Below, piece by piece: positions 32,303 through 47,300 of a stretch of DNA of 64,000 bases; the stretch's first letter is position 1, and each line of letters starts with the position of its first letter. The position numbers were made by a program, and so were the translations under genes. The DNA lies in assembly GCF_000243735.2 (NCBI RefSeq), contig NZ_AHMP02000003.1, forward strand, positions 707,001 through 771,000, in the 5' to 3' direction. The notes beneath the pieces were generated by a model. That model searched no databases. It saw nothing but the letters and a program-made list of their open reading frames with translations, and was not told the DNA's origin. The stretch comes from Leptospira kmetyi serovar Malaysia str. Bejo-Iso9 (GTDB lineage Bacteria > Spirochaetota > Leptospiria > Leptospirales > Leptospiraceae).

Positions 32303-34129
32303 TTAGTAACGATAACAATAACTCCCGTGGTCCGCGCGATTTTGAATCGGAGTTCTTTCCGATTCGAAACGCAACGTCGGAGACGATTCGCTTTCCCGAT
32401 ACGAAAGAATCTCGTCGATCAGTTCCGAATACTCCATTCCTTTTTTTGAATATTCATGAAAACAAAACCCCAAATAAAAAGAATCATATTCCAAGAAGAT
32501 CATTCCCTCCGTCGTATTCGGAATTACGGATAAAAGATTTCCGCTCGGATTCCATGAAATCGGATTCGGTCCGTTTCCTTTTTGATACAAAAGAACCGAA
32601 CTCGGAAGCAAAACGTCGATGTTCGATAATTCTTTTGGAAAGAATAAATTTCCGGATTGAATCGAATAATACGAAGGAGAAAACAAATACAAGGGTTTCT
32701 TACGAAAGCCGCTTTGTTCTTTCGATTCTTCGTTTTGATTTCCGGAATACAAAACTTCCCCGTTTTTTGTCCGAACGGTTCCATTCTTTCTAAAGTTTTG
32801 CGTCTTAACCGGATGATTCGTTTTCTTCCCGGTAAACCCGCTACTCGTCGCCGTAAAGTCGGAAACGTTTTTACAAATTTCCCCGATCGAAAAAGAATAT
32901 TCCAAAATCATTTTCCAAAACGCGATTCCGGATTCCAAATACAAAGAATCCTCCTTGGAAACATCGGATCTACAAAGGGTCTGTTCCTTGCCGTTCGGAA
33001 TCGAATTCTCCGCATAACCGAAGTAAAACGGTCCTCGATTTTGCGAATTCGATTCTTCTTTTAAAAACGGATCCACACGAAACGGAATTGCGTTCGCTCG
33101 AACACGATCCCATTCTTTTCGATACGAATCTACGATCGACGCATCCGAGGTTCTAAATAGAATTTCCCGATTGTTGTCCCTGGCGCTGATGGAAAAGTTA
33201 TACGAACCGGAAATCAAAGTCTTGTTGTCCACGATCATCGTCTTGTGATGCAAAAGACCGCCCTTGCCAAACGAATCGCTTGCAATCGTTTCCTCGTTTC
33301 CGTCCCCTGAAATTTCCGAACTCGGCAGTTTCAAAACTTTTGCGAGGTATTTCCCTTCCGCATCCACGGGAGAATCATACACGCCGCGCACATTTACACC
33401 TCTTCGATCCGCAAGCGACAAACGAGAAGTTAACACGGAATCAAAATGATCGAAGATCAAGTATCGAATCTCCTCGCGCGATTTATCCGTTTCCCGCAAA
33501 AGCAAATTTTGAATCAATCTTCCCTTTTCTGGCGCGATATAAAAATCAAAGGGTTCCAAATGCAAAGAAGCGATCCTCGGATCTTCTTCCAAAAAAGAAT
33601 AAAAGTCGGAGACTTCGGAATCGAATAAGTCGAAAGAAACATAACCGTTCAAATCGTTTTCAAGTCCGTACCAGGTAAAATTTCCCGAACCCAAAAACAC
33701 ATGCTTTCGATCCACGATCAGTATTTTAGAATGTTGTAAACCCGATCGTTCCCACCTTCGAAACATTCCTAATCGGATCAACTCGTTCGGATAATCCTTT
33801 TCGGGATCTGCTACGATTCGTATCGAAACACCGCGTCGACCGGCGCGGGTCAAAGCATCCAGAATTTCCGGATCTTCGAAAGAATATACCCAAAGATCGA
33901 TGGAAGCTTTCGAGTTCTCGATTGAGCGTAGAATCTTTTCGCGTACATTCCGTTTTTTGAAACTAGAAACATATCTTCCCGGATACGAAAAGAAGGTTTC
34001 CACATTTCGAAAACCGTTTTCATTCAACCAAAAAAGTTTCGAATCGTTTTCATTTGTGCAGGAAATTCCACAAACAAAAAGAAAAAGGATCGACAACGAA
34101 AAAGATAAAGAACTTCGGATCGAATTCAT
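32303..34129 (-). CDS. Phospholipase-D-family lipoprotein with two HKD motifs
   Basis: A 608-residue lipoprotein. The signal [13 protein letters not shown] ends in a relaxed spirochaete lipobox (CGISC). Two complete HxKxxxxD motifs are present: HSKILIVD (His133, Lys135, Asp140) and HHKTMIVD (His294, Lys296, Asp301), each followed by the GSxNF element (GSGNF, GSYNF). This gives a full catalytic site. PLD-family enzymes cleave phospholipids or DNA phosphodiesters. The last 230 residues are not PLD-like and unrecognised. Its start overlaps the barrel gene's stop by 4 bases, so it is the third gene of a coupled trio. Confidence 0.88.
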   Translation of the reverse strand: MNSIRSSLSFSLSILFLFVCGISCTNENDSKLFWLNENGFRNVETFFSYPGRYVSSFKKRNVREKILRSIENSKASIDLWVYSFEDPEILDALTRAGRRGVSIRIVADPEKDYPNELIRLGMFRRWERSGLQHSKILIVDRKHVFLGSGNFTWYGLENDLNGYVSFDLFDSEVSDFYSFLEEDPRIASLHLEPFDFYIAPEKGRLIQNLLLRETDKSREEIRYLIFDHFDSVLTSRLSLADRRGVNVRGVYDSPVDAEGKYLAKVLKLPSSEISGDGNEETIASDSFGKGGLLHHKTMIVDNKTLISGSYNFSISARDNNREILFRTSDASIVDSYRKEWDRVRANAIPFRVDPFLKEESNSQNRGPFYFGYAENSIPNGKEQTLCRSDVSKEDSLYLESGIAFWKMILEYSFSIGEICKNVSDFTATSSGFTGKKTNHPVKTQNFRKNGTVRTKNGEVLYSGNQNEESKEQSGFRKKPLYLFSPSYYSIQSGNLFFPKELSNIDVLLPSSVLLYQKGNGPNPISWNPSGNLLSVIPNTTEGMIFLEYDSFYLGFCFHEYSKKGMEYSELIDEILSYRESESSPTLRFESERTPIQNRADHGSYCYRY

Positions 34130-35559
34130 AAAACGACCCCCGCACCCAACTGAAAGAAAACTTCTTTCCTAGCCGTTTCCGAATCGCTCCAAGAACCTCC
34201 GAGACAAACCTTCCAGTACGAAAAGGAAAAACCGGGGCTTTCCGAAGGAAAATAAAACAAGGCTTGGATCATCGTTTCTTTCAAAGATTCTTTTCTAAAT
34301 CCGTTTCGCGAAATCGTCAACGCACCCGAATTTCCTTCCAAGTCTTTGAGAAAAAAATACGAGGCGGCATAAAATCGAAAACGCATTAAGGATTTTTGAT
34401 ATTCTAAATTGACCCCGGCCCAAGCAGATTGTCGTTTTCCGCTTTGAAGCGAGGATTGTTTTTCCAAACCTCGATCCGTGATCCATGCGGACGGAAAAAA
34501 ATCCAAACTCTGATTCGTGCTAAAAACCGGAGAAGGAGAAGAACCCATTCCGATAAAACCGAGTTCGAGAACCTCTCCGTTCTCGCTTCTTTTGTCGCGA
34601 TTCGGTAAAAACCCGAAAATCTCGAACTTCCAAAGGTTCTTCGAAACGCCTAACGCAAGTAAAACGGCTTCTCCCGTTATCGGAATACTCGCGGCATTAC
34701 GAACTCGATTCCAACCCGTTTTGTCCTGACCTCTCGCTAAAATTCCCGAGAAGGAACCGTACAACCAAGAGAACTTAGCATTCAGCTCCAAAGTGGAATG
34801 AATTAAATAATCCCGATCGCCCGAACTCACGGTATCGGTCTCCGCTACGAGATCGTTGGAAAATCTTCCCCAGTTTTGAAGATTGAGATATTGAAATCGA
34901 AAACCCAGATCCAAATAAGGAAGATCCAATCGATAACTTACGCCGCCTCGATAGCGATTTCGAAACGTCTTCGGAAAAGAATTTCTTGCCTCGATTTCTC
35001 CCGCAGAATCCAGCCCGGCCTTCTTCGTGTTTAGGATCGTATCCTTGAGAACGTTCTTCTCAAACAAAGAATAACCCGAATAAAAATCGAAAAGATCCAC
35101 TCTCAATCGACCTTGTTTCTGAAAATCCGCTTTCAGAACGACTCCGTCGCTTCCGTCCAACCAATCTCGAAACGAAGACGTTTTTAAATCCTCTTGAACC
35201 CGTCCAAGGTAAAGAGAAACGTTTTCCTTTTTGAATTCGAAAAAAAGGTTCTTACCCGCAAAAAAAGTAACTTTGGATTCAGGCATCACGCTCAAATCCG
35301 CTTGCACCTTTGCGTTCAAACGGGGAGAACGAAACTCGTGATCGGCTTCCGAATGCAATAAGGAAGAATTCATTCTGGTTTCCCAATACGAACGATTCTC
35401 TTCTGCTTGAGACGATTGTGATCGTGATACGGTTTCCGTCTTTTCACTTGCACCCAATCCCCAACCCATCCAAGAAACTTGGGTCCACCCGTTCGAATTT
35501 TCGTTTGCGGAAAGCGGCAAACACATTAAAAATATAGAATATACGAAAATCCGTTTCAT
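34126..35559 (-). CDS. Probable outer-membrane beta-barrel protein, 477 residues
   Basis: The signal peptide [18 protein letters not shown] is followed by a mature part made of alternating polar and hydrophobic residues with many aromatics ([21 protein letters not shown], then [14 protein letters not shown]). The protein ends in a hydrophobic strand without the usual terminal phenylalanine (FQLGAGVVL). No known family is recognised. It lies between the lamin-tail lipoprotein gene and the PLD lipoprotein gene, overlapping each by 4 bases. That suggests the three are made in step and may form one outer-membrane assembly (inference). Confidence 0.7.
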   Translation of the reverse strand: MKRIFVYSIFLMCLPLSANENSNGWTQVSWMGWGLGASEKTETVSRSQSSQAEENRSYWETRMNSSLLHSEADHEFRSPRLNAKVQADLSVMPESKVTFFAGKNLFFEFKKENVSLYLGRVQEDLKTSSFRDWLDGSDGVVLKADFQKQGRLRVDLFDFYSGYSLFEKNVLKDTILNTKKAGLDSAGEIEARNSFPKTFRNRYRGGVSYRLDLPYLDLGFRFQYLNLQNWGRFSNDLVAETDTVSSGDRDYLIHSTLELNAKFSWLYGSFSGILARGQDKTGWNRVRNAASIPITGEAVLLALGVSKNLWKFEIFGFLPNRDKRSENGEVLELGFIGMGSSPSPVFSTNQSLDFFPSAWITDRGLEKQSSLQSGKRQSAWAGVNLEYQKSLMRFRFYAASYFFLKDLEGNSGALTISRNGFRKESLKETMIQALFYFPSESPGFSFSYWKVCLGGSWSDSETARKEVFFQLGAGVVL

Positions 35560-38500
35560 AGACTTCCTCGTTTCCGAACTTCGTAGTCGGATGCGGAATC
35601 TCCGTTTCGATTTTCCTTCAAAAGAATCAGGTCGTTCGTATCCGCATCGATCGTAAACGGAAACGGTGAGAATTGATTTCCGTAACTGTGAATATGAGTT
35701 ACAACTCCGCGAATCTCTTGAAAAAGATCCAGACCTTCATTCTTTCCGATTCCGTTTCCGATCGTGGTCGTTTTATCGATGGTAAAGATCTTTCGAAATT
35801 CGGGCGTAGCGAAGGGAACCGATTCGTTTTTAAAATTCGGAGAAAGAACATAACCGCACTCGTTCGGATATAAAAACCTATCTCCGAAAATCCAAGCGAT
35901 CGAACCCGAATTGGAAGCGGCCCAACCCTCGGGAAGATTCGCGCCGAAACGAAACGAATACTCGACGAGTTTATCCGATGCGGCGCTATCCCGGATTTCC
36001 AAACTCCGTATATCCGCCGTTTCGTTTCCCCGGTTGCAGATAAAAAACCATTCGTTTGCGGAAACCGTAGGATTCGGATAAATTCCCGAAATTAAAATCC
36101 CGGAAGATCCCGGAACGGAAACCAAATCTTCTCCTCCGATCGGAATCAAATAGGTCAAAGCCTCTTTTCGAATATTCAAAGAACTTAAAATTCCGGACCT
36201 CAACTCGTTCCAAAAGTTGAAAAACCGGGGAACGCTTGTGTGAACCGAAAAGTTCGGCAAGTAATTGTAAAGATCCACCGGATAAAGGTTCGAGTTCGAA
36301 GCGAAGGCAAACAGACCGATCTTCGGATTCAAAACGGAAGCGAAATCGTTCACCGATTCTTTATAGAAAAAAGGAAGACTTCGATTCTCCGAACCGGGAC
36401 TTGCTTCCGTGCCGACACAGTTCGGTTTTCGTTCGGACAAATCGGAAAGCGCGCTGTTTTTCCAAACGCTCCTTCCCGAATTCGTTTTAAGCCGAGAAGC
36501 GGATCTGCGAATTTTCTGCGCGCTCGAACTGACTCCCATTCTTCCCTGAGAATCCCAACTCACCCAATCGCTCTGAAATTTTTGATCCGCAGATAGAATT
36601 CGAATCTTACCGGAGCTTCCAAGACTCAGTTCGGGAACGATCCAAACATCCGCATTCGGAAAACAAACGGACTTGCCTACGGAAAAAACATTCCAACCCG
36701 GATATAAGAACGTTAAGAATCTATAATTCTTGCTTCCGGAAAGAATCTCCACAATTTGCGAAGCGGCGATCGGCGATTCGATCTCCACAAACCGATCCCC
36801 GCTCACGGAAACAATCCCGTCATACGAACCCATCCATGAAATTTCTGAAATTTCCGCAACGTGCGTACGAAGAGAATCTTCTATATAAGTTCGTTTGCCC
36901 GGATTCATAAAGTGATTCGTCTGGATCGTAGGATTCAAAACGTCCGAAGAAACTTTTGGATGAGGTAAAAGCGTTCCGTTTTTGTATAAGAGAGAATGAA
37001 TGGACGAGTCGCTTCGGGTGACAACGGGAATGAAATCGAACGTTTCGGAAAGAATCCTCGTTTTTCTTGCGGCCCGATCTTTCAACAAAACCGAATTTTT
37101 ATATTCAAAATCCTTTAAGTCCGACAGAGATAGATTGATTTCCTCTCGTAGAAAATCCCGTTTTCCTAAGGTAAGAATTTCACCGGGTTTGAGAGTCGCC
37201 GTTCGCGTCCAAATCGGAATCTCTTTTCCGTCGCTTTCTAAAGAAAGAAAGTTCGGATTGCATTCGACGGTCGCCAAAGATTCCAAATCGATAAACTTTT
37301 GTTTTTCATCTAACTTGCCGGCCAGATTTAAACCGGTAAGATTGGATTCCTCGAGGATTATCTGATCCGCTTCGCAAAGGGGAAGGTTTACGTTCCGATT
37401 CTCCTTTGATTTTATATCTTCGCCTTCCTTCTTTCGATCCAAGGCTTCCTTCGCATCCAAAAATACGAAGCCCGGATCCATACAAAAGTTTTCCAAAGAA
37501 GAACCTAAGAATCGGGAACAAATCGAATAATAATCCCCGTTCGACGAATAGTATCGTTCTCCTTCCAGATAGGTTCGTTCTCTGTTTTCAAAAGAACGAA
37601 CAACGTCTTTGCTTTGCAAAGTCCAAGTTCCTTGTTTTTTGAGATCGCTCCACGGAAAAGCCAAAAGATCTGTTCCGGGCAAAGGGCTTCCCGGTTCCGT
37701 TTTTAAAATCGTTTCTCCCGGAATCAAAAACTGAGCGCCTTTGCCAAGCGACTGAGATCCGGAACCCGTTTCGACGACGAGGTCCTGAAAACAAATCGGA
37801 TGCGGGAACGGGTTGTGGAATTCGATAAATCTCCCGATCGAAGATTCGGATCCTCCGAACGTTTCGCTGAACAACGGAAGATCGTTTTTGCAAAGCGCGG
37901 ACATTTCCAAATTCCTTTTTTGAATCTCCAAAAAGAATTCGGAAAGAATCGACGCGTCACCCGGAATCTCGACGACCAATGTGTTTAAGGAATTCGTAAA
38001 ATCAAAGGACGAAAAAAGAATTCTCAACATACCGGTCTTCGCCAAAACGCTGAAACCGATAAAGGCATTGGTGGAATGAGGTCTTTCGAAAGAATTTTCC
38101 GAGTTGACGCTGACTTTGTTTTCGAAAGGAAAATTCTCCTTTGAAAGCATCCGATCCAATTCTTTCGAACCGGAAAGGACGAGCCAATCCTCGTTTATAT
38201 CCTCTAAAAGATCCCGATTCAGCCGGATTTGTACCAAGGCTTTTCCGTTTGAAGAAAAGTCGAAAAACGTAGGTTCCGTTCTGGAATCGAAATTGGTATT
38301 CCAGAATTTTAGAATATTCCGTAATTCTAATTCTGTGTTTCCGTTCCCATCCGGAAAACAGATCGAAATCCCGTATACGGAGACCGTTCCGCTAAACAGA
38401 CATACGATTCCGGGTGCGGTTCGAATCCGAACGTTTGTTTCACTCCATTCGTTTCGAATTTCTTTCGGAATTTCCGGGCCGACGGTAAAAGCCGGTTCGT

Positions 38501-38633
38501 AGAATAGTTTAAATTCTCCCGGTCCGGTGATAGGCGCAAGAAAGGGAGGATTTCCCTTTCCATGACAAAAGTTGAATGTGATGAAAAGAATCGTCGGAAA
38601 GGCGATTTGGACGAACTTGGTTTTGAGTTTCAT
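35556..38633 (-). CDS. Large lipoprotein with lamin-tail-like domains, 1,025 residues
   Basis: The N-terminus [20 protein letters not shown] is followed by NFC, a loose lipobox that puts the lipidated cysteine at residue 23. At least two stretches look like lamin-tail (LTD) beta-domains: one near residue 275-330 ([18 protein letters not shown], with FLIPGETIL) and one near 850-940 ([17 protein letters not shown], with [12 protein letters not shown]). Bacterial LTD domains are usually tied to secreted nucleases and other phosphoester hydrolases. No catalytic domain is seen here, but the PLD lipoprotein in the same operon could supply it. GGAGG lies 5 bases before the ATG. It starts 60 bases after uvrC. 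Confidence 0.7.
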   Translation of the reverse strand: MKLKTKFVQIAFPTILFITFNFCHGKGNPPFLAPITGPGEFKLFYEPAFTVGPEIPKEIRNEWSETNVRIRTAPGIVCLFSGTVSVYGISICFPDGNGNTELELRNILKFWNTNFDSRTEPTFFDFSSNGKALVQIRLNRDLLEDINEDWLVLSGSKELDRMLSKENFPFENKVSVNSENSFERPHSTNAFIGFSVLAKTGMLRILFSSFDFTNSLNTLVVEIPGDASILSEFFLEIQKRNLEMSALCKNDLPLFSETFGGSESSIGRFIEFHNPFPHPICFQDLVVETGSGSQSLGKGAQFLIPGETILKTEPGSPLPGTDLLAFPWSDLKKQGTWTLQSKDVVRSFENRERTYLEGERYYSSNGDYYSICSRFLGSSLENFCMDPGFVFLDAKEALDRKKEGEDIKSKENRNVNLPLCEADQIILEESNLTGLNLAGKLDEKQKFIDLESLATVECNPNFLSLESDGKEIPIWTRTATLKPGEILTLGKRDFLREEINLSLSDLKDFEYKNSVLLKDRAARKTRILSETFDFIPVVTRSDSSIHSLLYKNGTLLPHPKVSSDVLNPTIQTNHFMNPGKRTYIEDSLRTHVAEISEISWMGSYDGIVSVSGDRFVEIESPIAASQIVEILSGSKNYRFLTFLYPGWNVFSVGKSVCFPNADVWIVPELSLGSSGKIRILSADQKFQSDWVSWDSQGRMGVSSSAQKIRRSASRLKTNSGRSVWKNSALSDLSERKPNCVGTEASPGSENRSLPFFYKESVNDFASVLNPKIGLFAFASNSNLYPVDLYNYLPNFSVHTSVPRFFNFWNELRSGILSSLNIRKEALTYLIPIGGEDLVSVPGSSGILISGIYPNPTVSANEWFFICNRGNETADIRSLEIRDSAASDKLVEYSFRFGANLPEGWAASNSGSIAWIFGDRFLYPNECGYVLSPNFKNESVPFATPEFRKIFTIDKTTTIGNGIGKNEGLDLFQEIRGVVTHIHSYGNQFSPFPFTIDADTNDLILLKENRNGDSASDYEVRKRGSL

Positions 38634-38693
38634 GTTTCCCTCCGCTTCGTACGGTTCGGAAAACAGGTTTCTCGTTTTGAAAATTAGGGGTTT

Positions 38694-40523
<1,830 letters not shown>

Positions 40524-40560
40524 GATGAATTATTCTTTAGACTGGAACGCGAAAACGTTT

Positions 40561-41025
40561 TTACGGATTTGAGTTTGATTCTTCGATCGAAATCTCGGAA
40601 TCGTACGGATCCGATTCTAAACTTTCATCGGGTTCGGGAAGAATGGAAGAAGAATTTTGATTCTTTCTCGAATACTTTTCCTTCTTACGCTTCGCGTCTT
40701 TTTGTTTGTTGCGGATCGCCTTTTTTTGTTGGTCGCTCGTTTCACCGAGGGCCTTTCTTTTTTCTTCCTGGATCTTTTCGCAAAGAATCGCTCGGGCTTT
40801 GTACCGATTGAGACCTTGGGTTCTGTAAAGGGAACATTTGATTTCGATTCCGGTCGGTTTGTGTTTGAGATGAACCGCGGTGGAAACCTTGTTTACGTTT
40901 TGTCCGCCCTTTCCTCCGCTTCTCGTAAAACTTTCCTCAAGATCGCCTTCTTTTATCTGAAGAGAATCCATGAGTTCTAAAAGTTTGGTTTCTTTTTCGA
41001 CGGAAACCGGAAAACGCGAAGCCAT
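40561..41025 (-). CDS. Release-factor-like protein with GGQ motif
   Basis: A 154-residue protein holding the peptidyl-tRNA hydrolysis motif GGQ (residues 40-42, in [11 protein letters not shown]) and little else of a release factor: no codon-recognition domain. It continues with [19 protein letters not shown], which is release-factor-like, and ends in a strongly basic tail ([21 protein letters not shown]). This pattern resembles ArfB and mitochondrial C12orf65-like proteins that free stalled ribosomes. The tail is long and basic, as needed to sit in the mRNA channel. It is 6 bases from the thioesterase gene. Whether it is a true rescue factor is inference. Confidence 0.85.
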   Translation of the reverse strand: MASRFPVSVEKETKLLELMDSLQIKEGDLEESFTRSGGKGGQNVNKVSTAVHLKHKPTGIEIKCSLYRTQGLNRYKARAILCEKIQEEKRKALGETSDQQKKAIRNKQKDAKRKKEKYSRKNQNSSSILPEPDESLESDPYDSEISIEESNSNP

Positions 41026-41031
41026 AGACGA

Positions 41032-41454
41032 TTACTTCAGATCCTGAAGTTCGAAATGATCTCTGAAATACGGAAACGGTCTTCCGTTTTCATCCAAACA
41101 AACATAGGTAATCTTACAATCGATGATCTCTTTCAATTCTTTGCGACTTTGACTTTTTCCGATCGAAGTGTTTCGAATCGTGATGGAACTGTTTCCGATC
41201 TTGTCGATTTTGGAAAAAATCTGAATGATATCCCCGAGTAAACCGGGGCTTTTAAAAACTACGTCCGCCATACTTACGGTTACTATGTTGGAATAACGGA
41301 TCTTTTCCATCACATACATCGCACAACCCTCGTCGATCCAAGCGAGCATCTGGCCTCCGAAAAGAAATCCGTGCTGATTCAAATCCCGCGACATCACGAT
41401 ATGTTGAGTCGCAAGTTCCATTCCTTCCAGCTTCTGATCGATAAATACTTCCAT
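41032..41454 (-). CDS. Acyl-CoA thioesterase, hotdog fold (YciA-like)
   Basis: A 140-residue single hotdog domain. The NQHGFLFGGQMLAWIDE block matches the YciA/cytosolic acyl-CoA hydrolase group, with the family's catalytic aspartate in WIDE and the DVVFKSPGLLGDI strand after it. It hydrolyses acyl-CoA to free acid and CoA. It fits a lipid-using organism. It lies between nth and the release-factor-like gene, with 6 bases on either side, so it is probably transcribed with them; a direct functional link is not apparent. Confidence 0.87.
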   Translation of the reverse strand: MEVFIDQKLEGMELATQHIVMSRDLNQHGFLFGGQMLAWIDEGCAMYVMEKIRYSNIVTVSMADVVFKSPGLLGDIIQIFSKIDKIGNSSITIRNTSIGKSQSRKELKEIIDCKITYVCLDENGRPFPYFRDHFELQDLK

Positions 41455-41460
41455 AATATT

Positions 41461-42402
<942 letters not shown>

Positions 42403-42535
42403 GATTGATGAACGGCTTTCCCTGTCAACCTTTCCGCCGAATTTCTGGCGTTTAGGACGGAATTTGAAAGACTTTTTTCTTTTTTCAGTGGAGAATCTTC
42501 CCGGTTGCAAAAAAGTAACCCTCAAACCTTCGCCG

Positions 42536-43579
42536 ATGTTTAGAACCTTCTTTACAAAACTTCAACTTCGCTTGGATCGAATTTGGAAGGTCAATCTTCT
42601 TCCATTCTTTCAGAGCAAACGAGTCCGGATCGAAAGACGATTGCAGCCGATTCTTCACGAAGAATTCACCAAAGAACAAATCGTAGATCCGAAACAGGTA
42701 CAACACCTTCTCTACGAAACCAATCTTCCCTTGGAAAACGGAATTCCTCCGAGGTTTGCGGGTGCGGTCGAAGTGGAAACGAGCGCGTTTGCCGGCGGAA
42801 AACAAAAGGTTCGGATGAAACAAAAACTCCATTCGAGTTTTCCCGAACAAACCAAATATCGAATTTGGAAGCTCTTACACAAATCGCTTCTTTCTCTTCA
42901 TGAAAAACCTTGGAAGAATTTTTTTGCCAAAGCGGAATCCGATCCTTCCGAGATTTCTCATGCACCGGATCTGATGAGCGCGGCCTCGCCGAAACCGTAT
43001 CATTTGTTTCTTCATTCTCTCGTTCTTTGGGAAGAATTCTATCCTTGGGAAGAATGGAAATCTTCCCTTCCGGTTTCTTGGATTCCGTTCGGAAGTTCCA
43101 AGAAGATTAAACTGCGTTACGTTGCGGCTCGTGTTTCTTCTTTTTCGAAACAGGAATTTTACGACGAATCCTATTCTCCCGAACTTGCATTTTGCGATCT
43201 TTATGCGTTGGGTTATCTGCGGGAAACTTCGGATAAGAGCGTGGATTTGGAAAACCCGGAATCATATTACTTGGGGACGTTCTTTCCTTCCAAATTAGAA
43301 AGAAAGAATCTTCCTCTTTGGTTGAAAGAAAGAAATTTATTTCCTCAGGAATTTCAGTGGAAGAGTTCAGCCAAGGAACAAATATTCAAAATTTTGAATA
43401 AAGAAATCCGTTTTAAAATCGAAAGTGAAACTCAGGAGTCCTATGATTCGGAGTTTTTGCAGGTCGGCGGTAGAAAGTTTCATTTAAAGAGCGATTTTTT
43501 GGAAGCGCGCTTTTTCCAACGGGCCATTTTGACCGTTCATCCGATGGTTTTCGCGAATCGTTGGTTGAAAGGGTTTTGA
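42536..43579 (+). CDS. Orphan protein, about 347 residues
   Basis: I do not recognise this protein. It is soluble, basic at the N-terminus and rich in tryptophan and phenylalanine (LVLWEEFYPWEEWKSSLP, WIPFGSSKKIKLRY). There is no signal peptide or known catalytic motif. The frame is open upstream to 42131, but that stretch is antisense to rpmB, so the true start is near ATG 42536 or a GTG at 42489. Neither has a clear ribosome-binding site. A hairpin at 43565-43590 overlaps its stop. It is probably a lineage-specific protein. Confidence 0.6.
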   Translation: MFRTFFTKLQLRLDRIWKVNLLPFFQSKRVRIERRLQPILHEEFTKEQIVDPKQVQHLLYETNLPLENGIPPRFAGAVEVETSAFAGGKQKVRMKQKLHSSFPEQTKYRIWKLLHKSLLSLHEKPWKNFFAKAESDPSEISHAPDLMSAASPKPYHLFLHSLVLWEEFYPWEEWKSSLPVSWIPFGSSKKIKLRYVAARVSSFSKQEFYDESYSPELAFCDLYALGYLRETSDKSVDLENPESYYLGTFFPSKLERKNLPLWLKERNLFPQEFQWKSSAKEQIFKILNKEIRFKIESETQESYDSEFLQVGGRKFHLKSDFLEARFFQRAILTVHPMVFANRWLKGF

Positions 43580-43590
43580 ACCCGTTTCAA
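43565..43590. terminator. Hairpin at the convergent end of two orphans
   Basis: TTGAAAGGGTT-ttg-AACCC-(g)-TTTCAA forms an 11-bp stem with one bulged base. It overlaps the stop codon of the plus-strand orphan and lies 19 bases past the stop of the minus-strand one. A modest T-rich stretch follows. It probably ends both transcripts. Confidence 0.55.
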
Positions 43591-43608
43591 TTTAAATAGA
43601 ATTGATTT

Positions 43609-43854
43609 TTATTTGCTCAATATTCTTAAAGCCCCCATAACTATAACGTGGCGACGTATTACTTCGCCATTGAGCAATTCGAAAGTATATTTTTTGGATT
43701 CAATATTAAAGTTCAAAAGCGTTGCGTCCATCCATCTTCCTTCAAAATGTAAAGCCATATCATTTTCGGATTGCTTTACAAGCTCATAATGAGTTTGAAA
43801 ACGAACGTTCTTACCTTGAAATTCTTTCCAGTTCTCAAAAGTTACAGTCTGCAT
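43609..43854 (-). CDS. Small orphan in AT-rich DNA, 81 residues
   Basis: An 81-residue protein with alternating beta-like stretches (TVTFENWKEFQGKNVRFQ, DATLLNFNIESKKYTFELL) and no signal peptide. I do not recognise it. I use the second ATG (43854) because GAGGA stands 7 bases before it; the first ATG at 43875 has no such site. The surrounding 350 bases look more AT-rich than the neighbours, so it may have been acquired recently. It stands alone between the hairpin and the aminotransferase gene. Confidence 0.55.
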   Translation of the reverse strand: MQTVTFENWKEFQGKNVRFQTHYELVKQSENDMALHFEGRWMDATLLNFNIESKKYTFELLNGEVIRRHVIVMGALRILSK

Positions 43855-43959
43855 TGCATGGTCCTCATCCGACATAATAACTGTTTATATAGATTCTGTC
43901 AATAGACGGTCAAAGATTATAAACCTAAAATTTCGCATACTCAGTTATTAATATGTCCT

Positions 43960-45078
43960 TTAAAGTCGCAAATTCTTCCAGCGCTCCACTCCGGCACGAA
44001 ACCGGTCTGGACTTTCTCCGAAACCGATTCGAATCCAACCCTCGGTTTCAAAGTCCCTTCCCGGCAAAATGAAAACCCCGCATTGATCCATAAGCGCGTC
44101 CGCATAACGCGAAGAATCGATTCCATCCTTCAACTTAACGAAAGATACGACGCCTCCTCCCGGAGGAATAAACGTCGCGATCCCGGGAAGTTCCTTCCAA
44201 ACACTTTCAAAAATTCGAATATTCTCCAAAAGTGATGTTTTGATCGGAGCGATCAGACGTTCTCGATTTTCCAGAATCTTAAGCGTCAGAAATTCGGAGA
44301 TCGGAGAAACGGTATGAGTCAGATAATCCTTAAACGAACGGGCCTTTTCGATCAATTCCTTTGGACCCGTGATCCAGCCTATACGAAGCCCCATCACTCC
44401 GAAACATTTCGTGATCGAACCCGTGGTTACGGTTTTATTGGTAAGCAAGGCACCCGACCAAGAAAGATCGTTTTGAAAATCCAAAAAACGATAGTGCTCG
44501 TCGAATAAGATCCAACCGGGATGTTCCAGAGCGAATTCTTTGATCTTATCCATCTCCTCCGATTTTAAGGAAAGTCCCGAAGGATTTTGAGGATGATTGA
44601 AGATCACGAGATTCTTACCGCGCGCAAAAAGTTCCCAAACGCAAAATTCCGGAAGAAAGGAATTCGGATTCTGATCCAAGTATTCCAGAAGAGAAACCGG
44701 TTCGAGCACGGCCCCGATCATCTTCGGTATTTCGTATAACGCTTGAAAGGCGGGATCCAAATACGAAACGATCGATCCCTTTTTACAAAGAATGTGAAAG
44801 AGGATGTAAAGAGCTTCCCCCGTTCCGGTCGTCACCAAAACCTGATCGGCGTTTAAACCCGGATAGAGTTTTGCAATTTCTTTCCTAAGCGAAAGATCTC
44901 CTCGATTGGGAGCGTCTTCCAAAGAAATCGAAGTCAAAACCTCGGAGCTCAGATCCAGTTTGGCAAGAAGTTCGCCCAAGGTGATGTTTCGAATCCCGCT
45001 TTCACCGAGATTACAAGGAGCGACCTTTCTATATTTTTCGAGTCTTTCCTCGATCCAGAATTCTCCGGGTTCCATCAA
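43960..45078 (-). CDS. Class I/II PLP-dependent aminotransferase
   Basis: A 372-residue fold-type I aminotransferase. The PLP lysine lies in GSITKCFGVMGLRIGW, with the following arginine; the earlier NHPQNPSG and FDEHYRFL carry the conserved asparagine and aspartate that hold the cofactor. The N-terminus MEPGEFWIEERLEKYRKVAPCNLGES is typical of the enduracididine/capreomycidine-like or aspartate-aminotransferase-like groups, so I would not name a substrate. The small membrane protein gene overlaps its start by 4 bases. Confidence 0.87.
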   Translation of the reverse strand: MMEPGEFWIEERLEKYRKVAPCNLGESGIRNITLGELLAKLDLSSEVLTSISLEDAPNRGDLSLRKEIAKLYPGLNADQVLVTTGTGEALYILFHILCKKGSIVSYLDPAFQALYEIPKMIGAVLEPVSLLEYLDQNPNSFLPEFCVWELFARGKNLVIFNHPQNPSGLSLKSEEMDKIKEFALEHPGWILFDEHYRFLDFQNDLSWSGALLTNKTVTTGSITKCFGVMGLRIGWITGPKELIEKARSFKDYLTHTVSPISEFLTLKILENRERLIAPIKTSLLENIRIFESVWKELPGIATFIPPGGGVVSFVKLKDGIDSSRYADALMDQCGVFILPGRDFETEGWIRIGFGESPDRFRAGVERWKNLRL

Positions 45079-45440
45079 GAGACAAGGGTAAGAACCGCTC
45101 CTCCCAAAAGAAATAGAATTGCGAAAAGTCCGAAAGAAATCTGAATCCAGAAATGAATTCGTAAACTACGAAGCCCGATTCGTAAAAAATCCAGATCCTC
45201 TCCTTTCGTATCGGTGATTCTTTTAAAGGAAATTCCCGCGCTATAACTCCAAATACCGGTCAATAAAAATAGAATTCCGGGAACGAGAAACAAAACGAGT
45301 TTGCTCGTATCGTTGGAAACGAAGGCAGAAAAAAAAGAAACACCGGAAAGACAGAAAAAGGAAAGGGAAGCGAGTTTTAAAACCCTGCTTAAACTTAGAA
45401 ATTCCTTGTTTTCGTCCTGATTGAATTCGTAAGATTCCAT
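45075..45440 (-). CDS. Small membrane protein, 121 residues
   Basis: Three hydrophobic stretches are clear: LASLSFFCLSGVSFFSAF, LVLFLVPGILFLLTGIWSY and IQISFGLFAILFLLGGAVLTLV. The N-terminal 20 residues are acidic and probably cytoplasmic, and a charged loop (KRITDTKGEDLDF) joins the second and third segments. No family is recognised. It is translated just ahead of the aminotransferase gene with a 4-base overlap, so the two share a transcript; a functional tie is not obvious. Confidence 0.7.
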   Translation of the reverse strand: MESYEFNQDENKEFLSLSRVLKLASLSFFCLSGVSFFSAFVSNDTSKLVLFLVPGILFLLTGIWSYSAGISFKRITDTKGEDLDFLRIGLRSLRIHFWIQISFGLFAILFLLGGAVLTLVS

Positions 45441-45484
45441 ACTTTTAGAATCGGCTAAAATTAGGGTTGAACCTCAGAGAAAGG

Positions 45485-45517
<33 letters not shown>

Positions 45518-45536
45518 AGATCGGAATCCGTAATTT

Positions 45537-47296
<1,760 letters not shown>

Positions 47297-47300
<4 letters not shown>

